Shown here piece by piece: positions 1 to 8,552 of a stretch of DNA of 49,387 nt. The DNA is from an uncultured bacterium (GTDB taxonomy: Bacteria; Actinomycetota; Coriobacteriia; Coriobacteriales; Coriobacteriaceae). How positions within the stretch are numbered: position 1 is the stretch's first letter; every line of letters starts with the position of its first letter. Location: the NCBI GenBank assembly GCA_905215115.1, contig CAJMOP010000004.1, positions 1 to 49,387 on the forward strand. The letters run 5' to 3'. Made by a program: the position numbers and the translations under genes. A model generated the notes under the pieces. It was not told the DNA's origin. It saw nothing but the letters and a program-made list of their open reading frames with translations, and did no database searches.

Positions 1-1938
1 TTGCGCGTGCGCAGCGCCCAAATCGACCTCGAGCGACAGGCCCGCCTGGCGCAGGCGCTCCAGCACGGCGAGGTTCTCGGGCACGGCCAGGAACTGCTTG
101 ACGCTCGCCGCAATCTTGGGACCGATGCCCTCACACTCGGCGATGTCCTCTTCGCTCGCCAAGATGAGCTTGTCGATCGACAGGAATCGCTCGGCGATGA
201 CCTCGCCCACGCTCTTGCCCACATGGCGGATGCCCAGGGCAAACAGCACGCGACCGAGCGGCTGGCTCTTGGACTTATTGAGCTCGGCGATGATTTTCTC
301 GGCCGTCTTGAGACCCACCGGGATGGGGTCGCCCTTCTTGACGCCCTTTTTGCTGTTGGAGCTGGCATAGGTGCGTCCCGTGTCCAGGCCGGCGATGTCG
401 TCGACCGTGAGCTGGTAGAAGTCCGCGACATCGTGGATCAGGCCGGCGGCGATCATCTTGTCGACGATCTCGTCGCCCAGGCCGTCAACGTCCATGCAGC
501 CGCGGCTCACCCAGTGAAGTAGGCGCTCCTTGAGCTGCGCGGGGCAATCGATGGAGACGCAGCGGTAGGCAACCTCGCCGTCCTCGTGGACCACGGGGCT
601 GCCGCACACGGGGCAGACCTCGGGCATGTGCCAGTCGACCGAATCAGCCGGGCGCTTGTCGAGCACGGGACCCACGACCTCGGGAATCACGTCACCCGCC
701 TTGTGCACGATGATAGTGTCGCCCTCGCGCACGTTTTTGCGGCGGATCTCGTCGATGTTGTGCAGCGTGGCGCGCGCGATGGTAGAACCGGCGACCGTCA
801 CCGGATCGAACTCGGCGACCGGCGTGAGCACACCGGTGCGGCCCACCTGGATGCGAATTTCGCGCAGGACGGTCTGCTTTTCCTCGGGCGGGAACTTAAA
901 GGCGATGGCCCAGCGCGGCGCGCGGGCGGTAAAGCCCAGATCGAGCTGCTGCTGGAAGCTGTCAACCTTTACGACCACGCCGTCGATGTCGTAGCCCAGG
1001 TCACCGCGGTGCTCAAGCGCCTGGGCACAGAACTCGTGGACCTCGGCGGGCGTGGCGCAGCGTGCCACGTTGGGATTGACACTAAAGCCGGCGCTACGCA
1101 GCCAATCGAGAAACTCGCGCTGGCTGTGGACGTGAAGCGGATCAGTATCGGCGATGGCGTAGATAAAGGTAGCCAGGTCGCGGCGCGCCGTGACCTTAGG
1201 ATCCTTCTGACGCAGACTGCCAGCGGCAGCGTTGCGCGGGTTTGCGAAGGGGTCGCGGCCCTCGGCATCGGCCTCGTCGTTCAGACGAACAAAGCTGCCT
1301 TTGGGCATATAGACCTCGCCGCGCACCTCAATGGTGCGCTCGCGGTCGGCACCCATGTGGGCGAGCGCCGGCTCGGACAGATGCATGGGCACATCCTTGA
1401 TGGTGCGCACGTTGAGCGACACGTCCTCGCCCGTGGTGCCGTCGCCGCGCGTGGCCGCGCGTACGAAGGTGCCGTTTTGGTAGGTTAGCGCCACGCCCAG
1501 GCCGTCGATCTTAAGCTCGCAGGTATAGGTGACGCTACCGGCACCGAGGGCATCCTCAGTGCGCTGGAGCCATGCGTCGAGCTCGTCAAGGTCCATGGCA
1601 TCGTCCATGGAGTACATGCGCGCCATGTGCGTGACCGGCGTAAACTGCTCGCTCACGTAGCCGCCCACGCGCTGGGTATAGCTGTCGGGCGTTACCAGGT
1701 CGGGGTAGGTCGCCTCGATCTCCTGCAGTTCAACGAGCATTTTGTCGAAGGCAGCGTCCGTGATCTCGGGTGCGTCGAGCATGTAGTAGCGGTAGGCGTG
1801 GTAATCGAGCTCGTGGCGCAGCTCGGCCGCGCGCGCTGCCGCTTGGGCACGGGCATCGAACGGTGCGGCGGCATCCGCGCTCGCGGGCGTTTCGGTATCG
1901 ATATCCACACCGTCACCAAACAGGCTCGATCGCTCCAT
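1..1938 (-). CDS. ligA: NAD-dependent DNA ligase LigA (3' end outside the window)
   Basis: Seals nicks in duplex DNA during replication and repair, using NAD+ as adenylate donor. Read on the minus strand from ATG at 1938, 7 nt after an AAGGAG site; 646 codons are open to the window edge with no stop. Visible parts in order are a helical Ia-type N-terminus (HELDYHAYRYYMLD, YPDLVTPDS), the adenylation motif CELKIDG with the active-site Lys, VRGEVYMPKGSF, an OB-fold region, a zinc finger (CPVCG ... YRCVSIDCPAQ) and helix-hairpin-helix repeats (GLDTGRTYASS, CEGIGPKIAASV). The reading breaks off just before the expected BRCT domain. An N-terminal extension of about 30 residues is the only oddity. 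Family assignment is certain. Confidence 0.97.
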   Translation of the reverse strand, partial: MERSSLFGDGVDIDTETPASADAAAPFDARAQAAARAAELRHELDYHAYRYYMLDAPEITDAAFDKMLVELQEIEATYPDLVTPDSYTQRVGGYVSEQFTPVTHMARMYSMDDAMDLDELDAWLQRTEDALGAGSVTYTCELKIDGLGVALTYQNGTFVRAATRGDGTTGEDVSLNVRTIKDVPMHLSEPALAHMGADRERTIEVRGEVYMPKGSFVRLNDEADAEGRDPFANPRNAAAGSLRQKDPKVTARRDLATFIYAIADTDPLHVHSQREFLDWLRSAGFSVNPNVARCATPAEVHEFCAQALEHRGDLGYDIDGVVVKVDSFQQQLDLGFTARAPRWAIAFKFPPEEKQTVLREIRIQVGRTGVLTPVAEFDPVTVAGSTIARATLHNIDEIRRKNVREGDTIIVHKAGDVIPEVVGPVLDKRPADSVDWHMPEVCPVCGSPVVHEDGEVAYRCVSIDCPAQLKERLLHWVSRGCMDVDGLGDEIVDKMIAAGLIHDVADFYQLTVDDIAGLDTGRTYASSNSKKGVKKGDPIPVGLKTAEKIIAELNKSKSQPLGRVLFALGIRHVGKSVGEVIAERFLSIDKLILASEEDIAECEGIGPKIAASVKQFLAVPENLAVLERLRQAGLSLEVDLGAAHAQ

Positions 1939-2106
1939 AGCGGTACTCCTTCGCTCGATTTCAAACGGATACAAGAGTACCACCGGCCACGACGGGGCCG
2001 AATAACCCTTTCAAACCGCACCGAATCGGCAGCCGCCAGACTGGGGTGGATCGCGCGATTAAACCATGCCCTTGCCAGTTCTACATGATCCGTTTCCCCG
2101 TCCCCA

Positions 2107-2158
2107 ACGGATCAATAAGAAAAGAGGGACTGCCCCGCGTTGGCGGGACAGCCCCTCT
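2107..2158 (-). terminator. Rho-independent terminator of the HtrA gene
   Basis: An imperfect GC-rich hairpin at 2123-2158 (AGAGGGACTGCCCCGC against GCGGGACAGCCCCTCT), followed on the minus strand by a T-rich tract, starts about 25 nt beyond the htrA stop codon. Confidence 0.8.
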
Positions 2159-2184
2159 GGCTTCGGCATGTGCGAAACGGCTCG

Positions 2185-3645
2185 TTAGAAACCCTGACCG
2201 TTGCCCTGACCCTGACCTTGCTGGCCCAGCAGCTCCTCCAGATACTGGCGCAGCTGCTCGTCGGTAATACCACCGTTGCCGGTGTCGGTCGCGCTGTCGT
2301 TCTGCTGCTGGTTCTGCAGCTCCTCATCGGAGCCCAGCTCGACGGTGACCTTCTTCTCTTCCTTGCCGCGCATGAGCGTGATCTCGACCTTCTCGCCCAC
2401 CTCGTGGCTGCGCAGCGCAATGATCAGGCCATCGGCGCTCGTAATCTCGTCGTCGCCCAGTTTGGTAATGACATCGCCCTCTTGGATGCCAGCCTTGGCG
2501 GCGGGACCGTCCTCGACGACGCTCGCCACATACGCGCCGCTGTCGGTGCTCAGCTTGTTGGTGCGGGCGTTGAGCGCGTTGACGCTCGAAAGCGTGGCGC
2601 CCAGGTACGGATGCACCGGCGTCTTACCGTCGATGATCTGGTCGGCAATGTCCTTGGCGTAGTTAACGGGAATAGCAAAGCCCACGCCCGAGCTGGAGCC
2701 CGAGTAGCTCTCGATGAGCGAGTTGATACCCACCAGCTCACCGTTGTCGTTAACGAGCGCGCCGCCGGAGTTGCCCGGGTTGATGGCAGCATCGGTCTGG
2801 ATCATGTTGGCATAGATGGTATTACCGTTGGTAGAGCTCATGGCCGTGGAGCGATACAGCGCCGACACGATACCCGTGGAGACAGACTGCTCGTTGCCGA
2901 ACGGCGAGCCGATCGCCATGACCCACTCGCCCACGTTGAGCTTGGAAGAGTCGCCGATCTCGATCGGCGTGAGCTTGGAGGCGTCGGCGTCCTTGAGCTT
3001 GATGACGGCTAGGTCGCTCGAAGCATCGTTGCCCACGAACTCAGCCTCGTAGGTGGTGCCGTCGTCCATGGTTACCACGTACTGGTCATAGCCATCGACC
3101 ACGTGGTTGTTGGTGAGGATATGGCCCTCGGTATCGAGCACAACGCCCGACCCGACGCTGCCCGAGCTATTGGAATCATCGGCAGATTGCGAAAGCGAGC
3201 CATTCTGGCTGCCGCTCGAAGTGGCGGTAATGGAAACCACGGAGGGCAGCGCCTTGGCAGAGACGACCTCGGCCAGCGTGGTGTCCTCGGAGTCGATCGT
3301 AATCTTTTGCGTCGATGAACCCGAAGCACCCGCCGTCACGGCATTCTTGCCGCCACCGATATCGAGCGTGCCGCTCATAATGAGCGCGATGACCAGCAAG
3401 GCTCCGCAGGCACAGCCGGCGAGTGCCGTAATAAAGATCGGCAGCTTTTTGGTCTTGGTCTTGACCACCGTGTGCTTGTTTACAACCTGCTGGCCGCCCA
3501 GCGGCTTGCCGGTCTGCGTGTCGTATGCCTGCACGTAGGGAATGTTGCCGTCGGCAGGCGTCGACTCTACCTGCACACGCGGCTGCTGTTGGGTCTCGCC
3601 GGCTTTGCCCGCATCCTGGGGACGCTGGGAATCGTACTCGCTCAT
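2185..3645 (-). CDS. htrA: HtrA/DegP-type membrane-anchored serine protease with PDZ domain
   Basis: Surface protease/chaperone for misfolded exported proteins. The chosen ATG (MSEYDSQRP) at 3645 follows GAAAGGATC; an in-frame upstream ATG has no ribosome site. The 486-residue product has a polar cytoplasmic N-terminus, one membrane segment (FITALAGCACGALLVIALI, about residues 70-95), a trypsin-like domain with the catalytic triad visible as TNNHVV (His), SSDLAVI (Asp) and NPGNSGGALV (Ser), then one PDZ domain (PYLGATL ... AGIQEGDVITKLGD). It ends in a Gln/Gly-rich tail (QGQGQGNGQGF). It is a single-gene unit with its own terminator. Family is certain; substrates are unknown. Confidence 0.95.
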   Translation of the reverse strand: MSEYDSQRPQDAGKAGETQQQPRVQVESTPADGNIPYVQAYDTQTGKPLGGQQVVNKHTVVKTKTKKLPIFITALAGCACGALLVIALIMSGTLDIGGGKNAVTAGASGSSTQKITIDSEDTTLAEVVSAKALPSVVSITATSSGSQNGSLSQSADDSNSSGSVGSGVVLDTEGHILTNNHVVDGYDQYVVTMDDGTTYEAEFVGNDASSDLAVIKLKDADASKLTPIEIGDSSKLNVGEWVMAIGSPFGNEQSVSTGIVSALYRSTAMSSTNGNTIYANMIQTDAAINPGNSGGALVNDNGELVGINSLIESYSGSSSGVGFAIPVNYAKDIADQIIDGKTPVHPYLGATLSSVNALNARTNKLSTDSGAYVASVVEDGPAAKAGIQEGDVITKLGDDEITSADGLIIALRSHEVGEKVEITLMRGKEEKKVTVELGSDEELQNQQQNDSATDTGNGGITDEQLRQYLEELLGQQGQGQGNGQGF

Positions 3646-3674
3646 AGCTGCGATCCTTTCGTCAAATAACCAAA

Positions 3675-3698
3675 GGCCCGCCAAACATGTGGCGGGCC
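3675..3698 (-). terminator. Hairpin between htrA and the upstream AT-rich genes
   Basis: A perfect 8-bp stem (GGCCCGCC / GGCGGGCC) with an 8-nt loop lies about 120 nt after the stop of the 3818-4402 gene and 30 nt before the htrA start. The U-tract is poor, so it may be a terminator for the upstream genes or part of the htrA leader. Confidence 0.4.
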
Positions 3699-3817
3699 AT
3701 CATTGTTCACGTTGAGTTGTACCCCAAGCTGGGCAGTCCCGAGCACCAGATGCCAAGATTTCAGCTTTGCTTAAGTAATGACATGCTTATAGGCCAATTC
3801 GTTCTATGCCGTCATGT

Positions 3818-4402
3818 CTATTCGATATAACAGTCGATAGCAAAGCTATATGTTGAATCGTTAATGAAGTCCGTAATCGTCGCGCCCATGCCTGATCCGC
3901 ACGTCCACTTATCTTTCTCCGCGTCGTATGGCGTTGGCCCCCACCCCGTTTCATATGACGCTTCGCTTTCTGTGAAGTAGTTCATCACATATTTATCTTT
4001 CTGCATGAGCGCATACCAAGCGTTTGCATACATCACAAGCGGATCGGTTTGAATTATCGAGTACTTTCCGGAACGAATCTCAATTTCTGTTTTATCGTTA
4101 TAATAAGCGACTGTGAGCTCAATCTTGGCAAGCAGCGGCAACGTTTCATCTGATTCCCTCTGGATTGTTATGACATCACCGGCCATAGCGTCGGCAGACA
4201 CAGTTTTGCTCTCTGGCGTGAAAATAGTCTCTCTGCTTCTTGTTCGCGTTTTTTCATTGCCATTTTCATCTCTGACCACCGTGTCGACCACGAGCGTCAA
4301 TCGCTTCTGAGCGTCCGGCAACTCCACGGCTTCTGCCATCCCGGCTCGAATCAAAATAGGAGCCCCCGCCATCAGACCTAAGAACTGCTTTCTATCAATC
4401 AT
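3818..4402 (-). CDS. Putative exported protein, family not recognised
   Basis: A 194-residue protein I cannot assign. The N-terminus (MIDRKQFLGLMAGAPILIRA) looks like a short export signal and is faintly Tat-like, but only one Arg is present, so a Tat route is not supported. The mature part is polar and beta-rich (LTLVVDTVVRDENGNEKTRTRSRETIF, split by charged stretches) with two Cys near the end (TCGSG, IDCYIE) that could form a disulfide. The ribosome site AAGGGG lies inside the end of the preceding gene and the two are 3 nt apart, so they are co-transcribed. Codon use is more AT-rich than in neighbouring genes, which suggests recent acquisition. Confidence 0.6.
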   Translation of the reverse strand: MIDRKQFLGLMAGAPILIRAGMAEAVELPDAQKRLTLVVDTVVRDENGNEKTRTRSRETIFTPESKTVSADAMAGDVITIQRESDETLPLLAKIELTVAYYNDKTEIEIRSGKYSIIQTDPLVMYANAWYALMQKDKYVMNYFTESEASYETGWGPTPYDAEKDKWTCGSGMGATITDFINDSTYSFAIDCYIE

Positions 4403-4405
4403 TCT

Positions 4406-4762
4406 TCATTCCCCTTGTCTACTTGATTTGACTTTCTCAGCTGAATGGGGATACAGAACAGTCCCGTCAAGTTCCTTATCTTCCACAAAAACTAGAATCC
4501 ATTTATCACCTGCTTTCAACCCTGAGACATATCCGGAACTTGACTTACGGCGCATATCGATTCTCTTACGGCAACCACTTGGCATAAGTGCCTCAAATTG
4601 CCCGTTATGAACATCCGATAGAGCGCGCACCTCGACTGCAACAACCGTGTCGTTTTCTCCCCCATTAGTCGCCCTTAACAGAAAGAAGCTCGCTGCGGTG
4701 AGCAAAGCAAAGGAAAGCACCAATAGGAGCATTGCCCTTCGAATGAACTTGTCGCCGTTCAC
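4406..4762 (-). CDS. Small single-pass membrane protein, family not recognised
   Basis: About 118 residues. One transmembrane helix near the N-terminus (MLLLVLSFALLTAASFFLL) is followed by a small extracytoplasmic domain (VVAVEVRALSDV, AGDKWILVFVEDKEL). The start is uncertain: GTG at 4762 is preferred because an AAGGG sequence precedes it and it lies 8 nt after the stop of the broken upstream frame. TTG at 4783 is open but has no ribosome site. It sits in a probable operon with the exported protein downstream (3-nt gap). Function is unknown; the pairing suggests both act at the cell envelope. Confidence 0.55.
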   Translation of the reverse strand: MNGDKFIRRAMLLLVLSFALLTAASFFLLRATNGGENDTVVAVEVRALSDVHNGQFEALMPSGCRKRIDMRRKSSSGYVSGLKAGDKWILVFVEDKELDGTVLYPHSAEKVKSSRQGE

Positions 4763-4770
4763 GAGTACAA

Positions 4771-5089
4771 TCAACCCTTGCAATATGTGCCATCGTGAGA
4801 CGTGTAAATTGATACGTCATATGGAAGAAACTGTAGCTGGTTTGTCCATCCATTCCAAACAACAAGCAGGTACTTCTTGGCATTCGAGTATGTGTTATGC
4901 ATTGCCACGTAGCCCACAACTGCCATTGCGTGCCCGCTGCCATTTGACCGGAGCCCCCCGGAGAAAACATTGCCGAAACGCGCATGCGTAGGTTTTCGCC
5001 TCTTTGATAACTTTCGCCTGCGTTGGCGTTATCATTCCCGAAATCGTTTTGCTCGCATCAACAACGTAATCCCATTTATACAAATCCAT
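4771..5089 (-). pseudogene. Degenerate C-terminal fragment of a papain/C39-like cysteine peptidase
   Basis: Two minus-strand frames must be joined to make sense. From ATG 5089 the frame reads MDLYKWDYVVDASKTISG then PTQAKVIKEAKTYA. Near 4980-4990 sense shifts to another frame, reading NVFSGGLRSNGSGHAMAVVG, then a Tyr and VAMHNTYSNAKKYLLVVWNG, and ending at TGA 4771-4773. GHAMAVVGY followed by YLLVVWNGW is the His/Asn half of a papain-fold peptidase domain. The Cys half is absent: a stop lies four codons upstream of the ATG and there is no ribosome site. The frameshift plus N-terminal loss argue for a pseudogene; a sequencing error could explain the shift but not the missing half. Confidence 0.55.
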
Positions 5090-5191
5090 GGCAAGTAACT
5101 AAATGTTATTCGCCAGATAGTGCTATACGCTTGATATTGTTTTTACTGACGCACTTTCAGTCGGTAAAAGGTATGATTCTTGCCACAAGCG

Positions 5192-5221
5192 AGAAAAGGG
5201 CACCGAAAAACTCCGGTGCCC
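5192..5221 (-). terminator. Terminator of the response regulator gene
   Basis: GGGCACCG / CGGTGCCC stem with an A/T-rich loop at 5198-5221, followed on the minus strand by CTTTTCTC, about 20 nt after the stop codon. Confidence 0.8.
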
Positions 5222-5242
5222 TGTATCGTCTTCTGGTTATCC

Positions 5243-5905
5243 CTAGTCCTTAAACAGATAGCCCACGCCGCGGACGGTGGTGATGTGCGCCGCGATCTGC
5301 GGGCCCACCTTGGAGCGGATGCGTCGAATGTGCACGTCGACGGTGCGCGTGCCGCCGCAGTACTCAAAGCCCCACACGCGGTGCAGCAGCACCTCGCGGC
5401 TGTAGGCGCGATTGGGATGCGTCGCCAAAAAGCTCAGCAGCGAGTACTCCATCAGCGTCAGGTCAATGGGCTCGTTATCGAGTGTCACCTGGTAGGTAGC
5501 CAGATTAATCTCGAGGTTATCGATGTTGAGCACATCGTCGGCGGTGACGGTCTCCTCCTCGCCCATCAGGCGCTGCGCGCGAGCCTTGAGCTCGTTGGGC
5601 GTCGCCGTGGGGCACACAAAGTCGGCATGCGCGTGATTCGGCAGGCGCAGGGTACCGAGCGCCTCATCGTCGACGATCACCAGCATGGGGACACCGCCGC
5701 GATCGTCAAGCCACTTGGCAATCTGATCGATGCGGTCGCTGCGGATGCCGTCGGAATCGAGGATCAGCAGGTCAAAGTCGTGCGCCGCAGTCGGCGAATC
5801 GGGGGTTGCCAGGCTCACCTCGACACCCAGGGTGGTCGTCAAGCTGCGGGCAAACTCGTGGAAGCGCGTCGTGCGCGCCATGAACAGGGCACTCTTATCG
5901 GACAT
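5243..5905 (-). CDS. OmpR-family orphan response regulator with atypical receiver (GlnR-like)
   Basis: A 220-residue DNA-binding regulator. The ATG at 5905 follows TTGGAGG; longer in-frame starts overlap glnA and lack a ribosome site. Residues 1-110 form a degenerate receiver. The Asp pocket residue is kept (DLLILD, Asp50), but the acidic pair normally following beta-1 is absent (ALFMARTT) and the conserved Lys region reads DFVCPTA. Residues 125-220 form a winged helix (DLTLMEYSLLSFLATHPN, VDVHIRRIRSKVG, TTVRGVGYLF). No sensor kinase is adjacent. Actinobacterial GlnR has the same build (lone Asp50, lost pocket, no kinase) and controls nitrogen genes. This gene lies 50 nt behind a glutamine synthetase homologue, so a GlnR-like role is inferred. 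Confidence 0.85.
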   Translation of the reverse strand: MSDKSALFMARTTRFHEFARSLTTTLGVEVSLATPDSPTAAHDFDLLILDSDGIRSDRIDQIAKWLDDRGGVPMLVIVDDEALGTLRLPNHAHADFVCPTATPNELKARAQRLMGEEETVTADDVLNIDNLEINLATYQVTLDNEPIDLTLMEYSLLSFLATHPNRAYSREVLLHRVWGFEYCGGTRTVDVHIRRIRSKVGPQIAAHITTVRGVGYLFKD

Positions 5906-5955
5906 ATCGGCCTCCAAAGAAATGAGCTCAATCGTACTGAAACAAGCCAGCGCGA

Positions 5956-7293
5956 TTAGGAGTTCGCCAGGTAGTGCTTGATCTCCCACTCGGTGATCGT
6001 GGACTCAAACTTATGCCACTCGTCGCGCTTCTTTTTGAGGAAGAAGCTGTGGATGTGCTCGCCGAGGGCATCCTTCATAAACTGCGAGTCCTCAAATACG
6101 TCGAGCGCCTCTTTGAGCGAGCGCGGCAGCGGCGTGTAGCCGGCCTCGACCATCTGACGGTCGGTGAGCTTGAGCGTCTCGGCCGTGGCCTCGGGCGGGA
6201 GTTCCAGTTTGCGCTCGATGCCGTCGAGACCGGCCGCCAGCGTGACGGCGTTGACCAGGTACGGGTTGGCCATGGGGTCGGGGCTGCGAAGCTCGATGCG
6301 CGTGGACAGCTGCTTGCCGGGCTTGTAGACCGGAATGCGGATCATGCTCGCGCGGTTGCGCAGGCCCCACGTGGCGTACTGCGGCACGGAGTCGCCACCC
6401 GTGGTGATGCGCTTATACGAGTTGACCGTGGGGTTAGTGATAGCGCTGATCTCGCGCGCGTGCGCCAGGATGCCGGCCATGTAGTGCTTGGCGATATCGG
6501 AGAGGTGGTACTTCTCGTCGTCCTCGCCCCAAAAGACGTTGTTGCCGTCGTGGTCGAACAGCGACTGGCACAGGAACATAGCACTGCCATCCTCACCCGC
6601 CAACGGCTTGGGCATAAAGGAGGCGTGGCAACCGCTCTCGTAGGCCTGCTGCTTAATGATGAGCTTGGCCGTGGTGATGGCATCGGACATGCTCAGGGCC
6701 TCGGCATGGCGCAGGCTCATGCCGTGCTGCGAGCGGCCGGCGGCGTGGAAGGTGTACTCCACGGGCACGGACATCTTCTCGAGCGTGAGGACCGTGTTGC
6801 GACGCAGGTCGCGGGCGGCATCGCTCACCGAAAGATCGAAGTAGCCCACGTTGTCGAGCGGCTCGGGGGTGTGCTCGTCGGGGAAGTAGTAATACTCCAG
6901 CTCGGCGCCCACGTTGAGCAGATAGCCAGCCTTCTCGGCCTTGCGGAACATGCGACGCAGGGCATCGCGCGGGTCGCCGGCAAACGGCTTGCGATCGGGA
7001 GTGCACACGTCGCAGAACACGCGGGCGACGCCGTTGTGGCTCGGGCGCCACGGCAAAATCTGGAAGGTCGAAGCATCGGGAAACGCCAGCATATCGGCTT
7101 CCTCGGGCGTGGCAAAGCCCTCGATGGCGGAGCCGTCAAAGCCAATACCCTCCTCAAAAGCGACCTCGAGGTCCTCGGGGCTAATGGCAAAGTTCTTGAG
7201 GCGGCCGAGAATGTCGACAAACCACAGACGCACAAAGCGGATGTCACGCTGCTCTACGGAGCGGAGTACGTAATCGATGTTCTGCTGGTTCAT
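5956..7293 (-). CDS. glnA: Glutamine synthetase family protein (type I fold) with altered active site
   Basis: A 445-residue protein with the complete type I glutamine synthetase layout, ATG after GGGGAG. Conserved blocks include the N-terminal beta-grasp region (RFVRLWFVDILG, FDGSAIEGF), the ELE metal pair (Glu131, Glu133), HASFMPKP, NSYKR, LRNRASMIRIP and RIELRSPDPMANPYL. By alignment from memory to the E. coli/Salmonella numbering, several catalytic positions differ: Glu212 is Ala184, Glu220 is Gly191, His269 is Phe240, His271 is Cys242, Asn264 is Asp235 and the flap Glu327 is Ser302. The adenylylation-site region is not recognisable. It is followed at 50 nt by the GlnR-like regulator. Fold is certain; whether it makes glutamine is doubtful. 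Confidence 0.88.
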   Translation of the reverse strand: MNQQNIDYVLRSVEQRDIRFVRLWFVDILGRLKNFAISPEDLEVAFEEGIGFDGSAIEGFATPEEADMLAFPDASTFQILPWRPSHNGVARVFCDVCTPDRKPFAGDPRDALRRMFRKAEKAGYLLNVGAELEYYYFPDEHTPEPLDNVGYFDLSVSDAARDLRRNTVLTLEKMSVPVEYTFHAAGRSQHGMSLRHAEALSMSDAITTAKLIIKQQAYESGCHASFMPKPLAGEDGSAMFLCQSLFDHDGNNVFWGEDDEKYHLSDIAKHYMAGILAHAREISAITNPTVNSYKRITTGGDSVPQYATWGLRNRASMIRIPVYKPGKQLSTRIELRSPDPMANPYLVNAVTLAAGLDGIERKLELPPEATAETLKLTDRQMVEAGYTPLPRSLKEALDVFEDSQFMKDALGEHIHSFFLKKKRDEWHKFESTITEWEIKHYLANS

Positions 7294-7427
7294 GTCGCTC
7301 CCCTTTCTTTCGGGCGGGTTTCGACTGGTCTATATCGCAGATACTATCGCAGAAAAATGTTTCCGCAGGGTTAAAGCGTATCAAGCGCTCAAAAAACGTG
7401 CTTGAGCAGGCCGTTGCGAACGAGCGG

Positions 7428-8450
7428 CTAGCGCGAGGTCGAAGCGCGGTGTTCGATGCGGCCGGGGATCTCTATGCGCTTGGGAGCCAGCCTTGCGGCC
7501 TCGCCCACCGTGGTGGTGACCACATCGATGCGCTCGGACAGACGCTCGACCACGCGCTCGGCGATGGCGAGGGTGTCCTGCGCGGCCGTGGTCACGCCGC
7601 CAAAGAGCACATGGTTCCAAGGGTAATCGTCAAATGTCGCGATCTTGAGCCCAGCCGGCAACGAAGGTCCCAGCTGTGCCAGCGCCTCGGTCAGACGTAG
7701 GAAGACCAAGCCGTTGACGGCGATAAGGCCGAGCTTTTTACCTGCGTTGTCGCGAATAGTCTCGTCTAAGCGACCAACGCCCGTGGCACCGCCGTCGGCC
7801 AGGGTGACGACCTCGCCGGCCAGGCCGCGGCGCGAAAGCTCGTCGACAAAGGCCTCGGCACGCTCGCGACGCACAGGGCTGTCGTCGCTTGCCTCGGTGA
7901 GCAGACACAGGCGCTCGCTGCCCGCGACAGCCAAGGCGTCTACCAGGCCGGCGACCAGTTCACGGTTGTTGGAAGTCACCAGATCGACACCGCCGGCGGC
8001 AATATCGCGGTCGAGCAGCACGACGGGCAAGCGTCCCGCTGCCGCGGCGATTGCCTCGTCATTGCCGCCACAGGTGTTGACGACCAGGCCGTCCACGCCG
8101 GCATCGATAAGTCTGGTGAGCGACTCTGCCTCCTTGGCGGGGTCGTTGCCACTAATGGCCGTCATGAGCGAGCAGCCGCGCGCGGCGGCACTGGCGGAAA
8201 GCCCTTCGAGCATGGCGCTCGAGAACGGGTTGGCGATGTCGGCCAAAATCACGCCGATGAGGTTGGTACGCGAGCTGCGCAGATTGCGCGCGGCGGCACG
8301 TGGACGATAGCCGGTGCGCTCGATAACTGCCGCGATGCGAGCGCGGGTTTCCTCGGTCATCTGCCCGGGGCGGTTGTTGAGATAGCGCGAGACCGTGGCC
8401 GGGCTCACGCCCGCCTCGGCGGCAATGTCCTTGATTCTCATCTGCGCCAT
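7428..8450 (-). CDS. LacI-family regulator, probable repressor of the KDG genes
   Basis: A 340-residue regulator. The ATG at 8450 (MAQMRIKDIAAEAGV) follows GGGG; the upstream in-frame ATG codons lack a ribosome site. Residues 4-60 carry the LacI helix-turn-helix and hinge (IKDIAAEAGVSPATVSRYLN, AARNLRSSRTN). The rest is a periplasmic-binding-protein-like effector domain (GVILADIANPFSSAMLEGL, GLVVNTCGGND, FDDYPW). It is divergent from kdgK with 234 nt between the starts, and its likely target CGAAACCGATTTCG lies at 8553-8566 in that gap. The effector is probably KDG or its phosphate, as for KdgR-type LacI proteins; this is inferred from position. Confidence 0.9.
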   Translation of the reverse strand: MAQMRIKDIAAEAGVSPATVSRYLNNRPGQMTEETRARIAAVIERTGYRPRAAARNLRSSRTNLIGVILADIANPFSSAMLEGLSASAAARGCSLMTAISGNDPAKEAESLTRLIDAGVDGLVVNTCGGNDEAIAAAAGRLPVVLLDRDIAAGGVDLVTSNNRELVAGLVDALAVAGSERLCLLTEASDDSPVRRERAEAFVDELSRRGLAGEVVTLADGGATGVGRLDETIRDNAGKKLGLIAVNGLVFLRLTEALAQLGPSLPAGLKIATFDDYPWNHVLFGGVTTAAQDTLAIAERVVERLSERIDVVTTTVGEAARLAPKRIEIPGRIEHRASTSR

Positions 8451-8514
8451 AGCGCACCCCGTTTCCCAATTGTCGGCGGTCTGAGCCATTTTAGGCATTT
8501 TTTAAAAATCTCGG

Positions 8515-8541
8515 TTGCAAAACGCTGTAGGTGAGTATACT
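8515..8541 (+). promoter_or_regulatory. kdgK promoter
   Basis: TTGCAA at 8515-8520 and TATACT at 8536-8541 with a 15-nt spacer. The same boxes and spacing occur upstream of the YitT-like gene (11852-11878). Confidence 0.65.
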
Positions 8542-8552
8542 ACAACTCGAAA

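Noticed and set aside
1..1488. Long plus-strand open frames across the first 1.5 kb
   Set aside because: They are reverse-strand shadows of ligA, whose minus-strand reading has all ligase motifs; high GC keeps such frames open.
7375..7427. Terminator of the LacI gene at 7428
   Set aside because: Only a weak 6-bp stem (TCAAGC/GCTTGA) with no clear U-tract; not strong enough to list.
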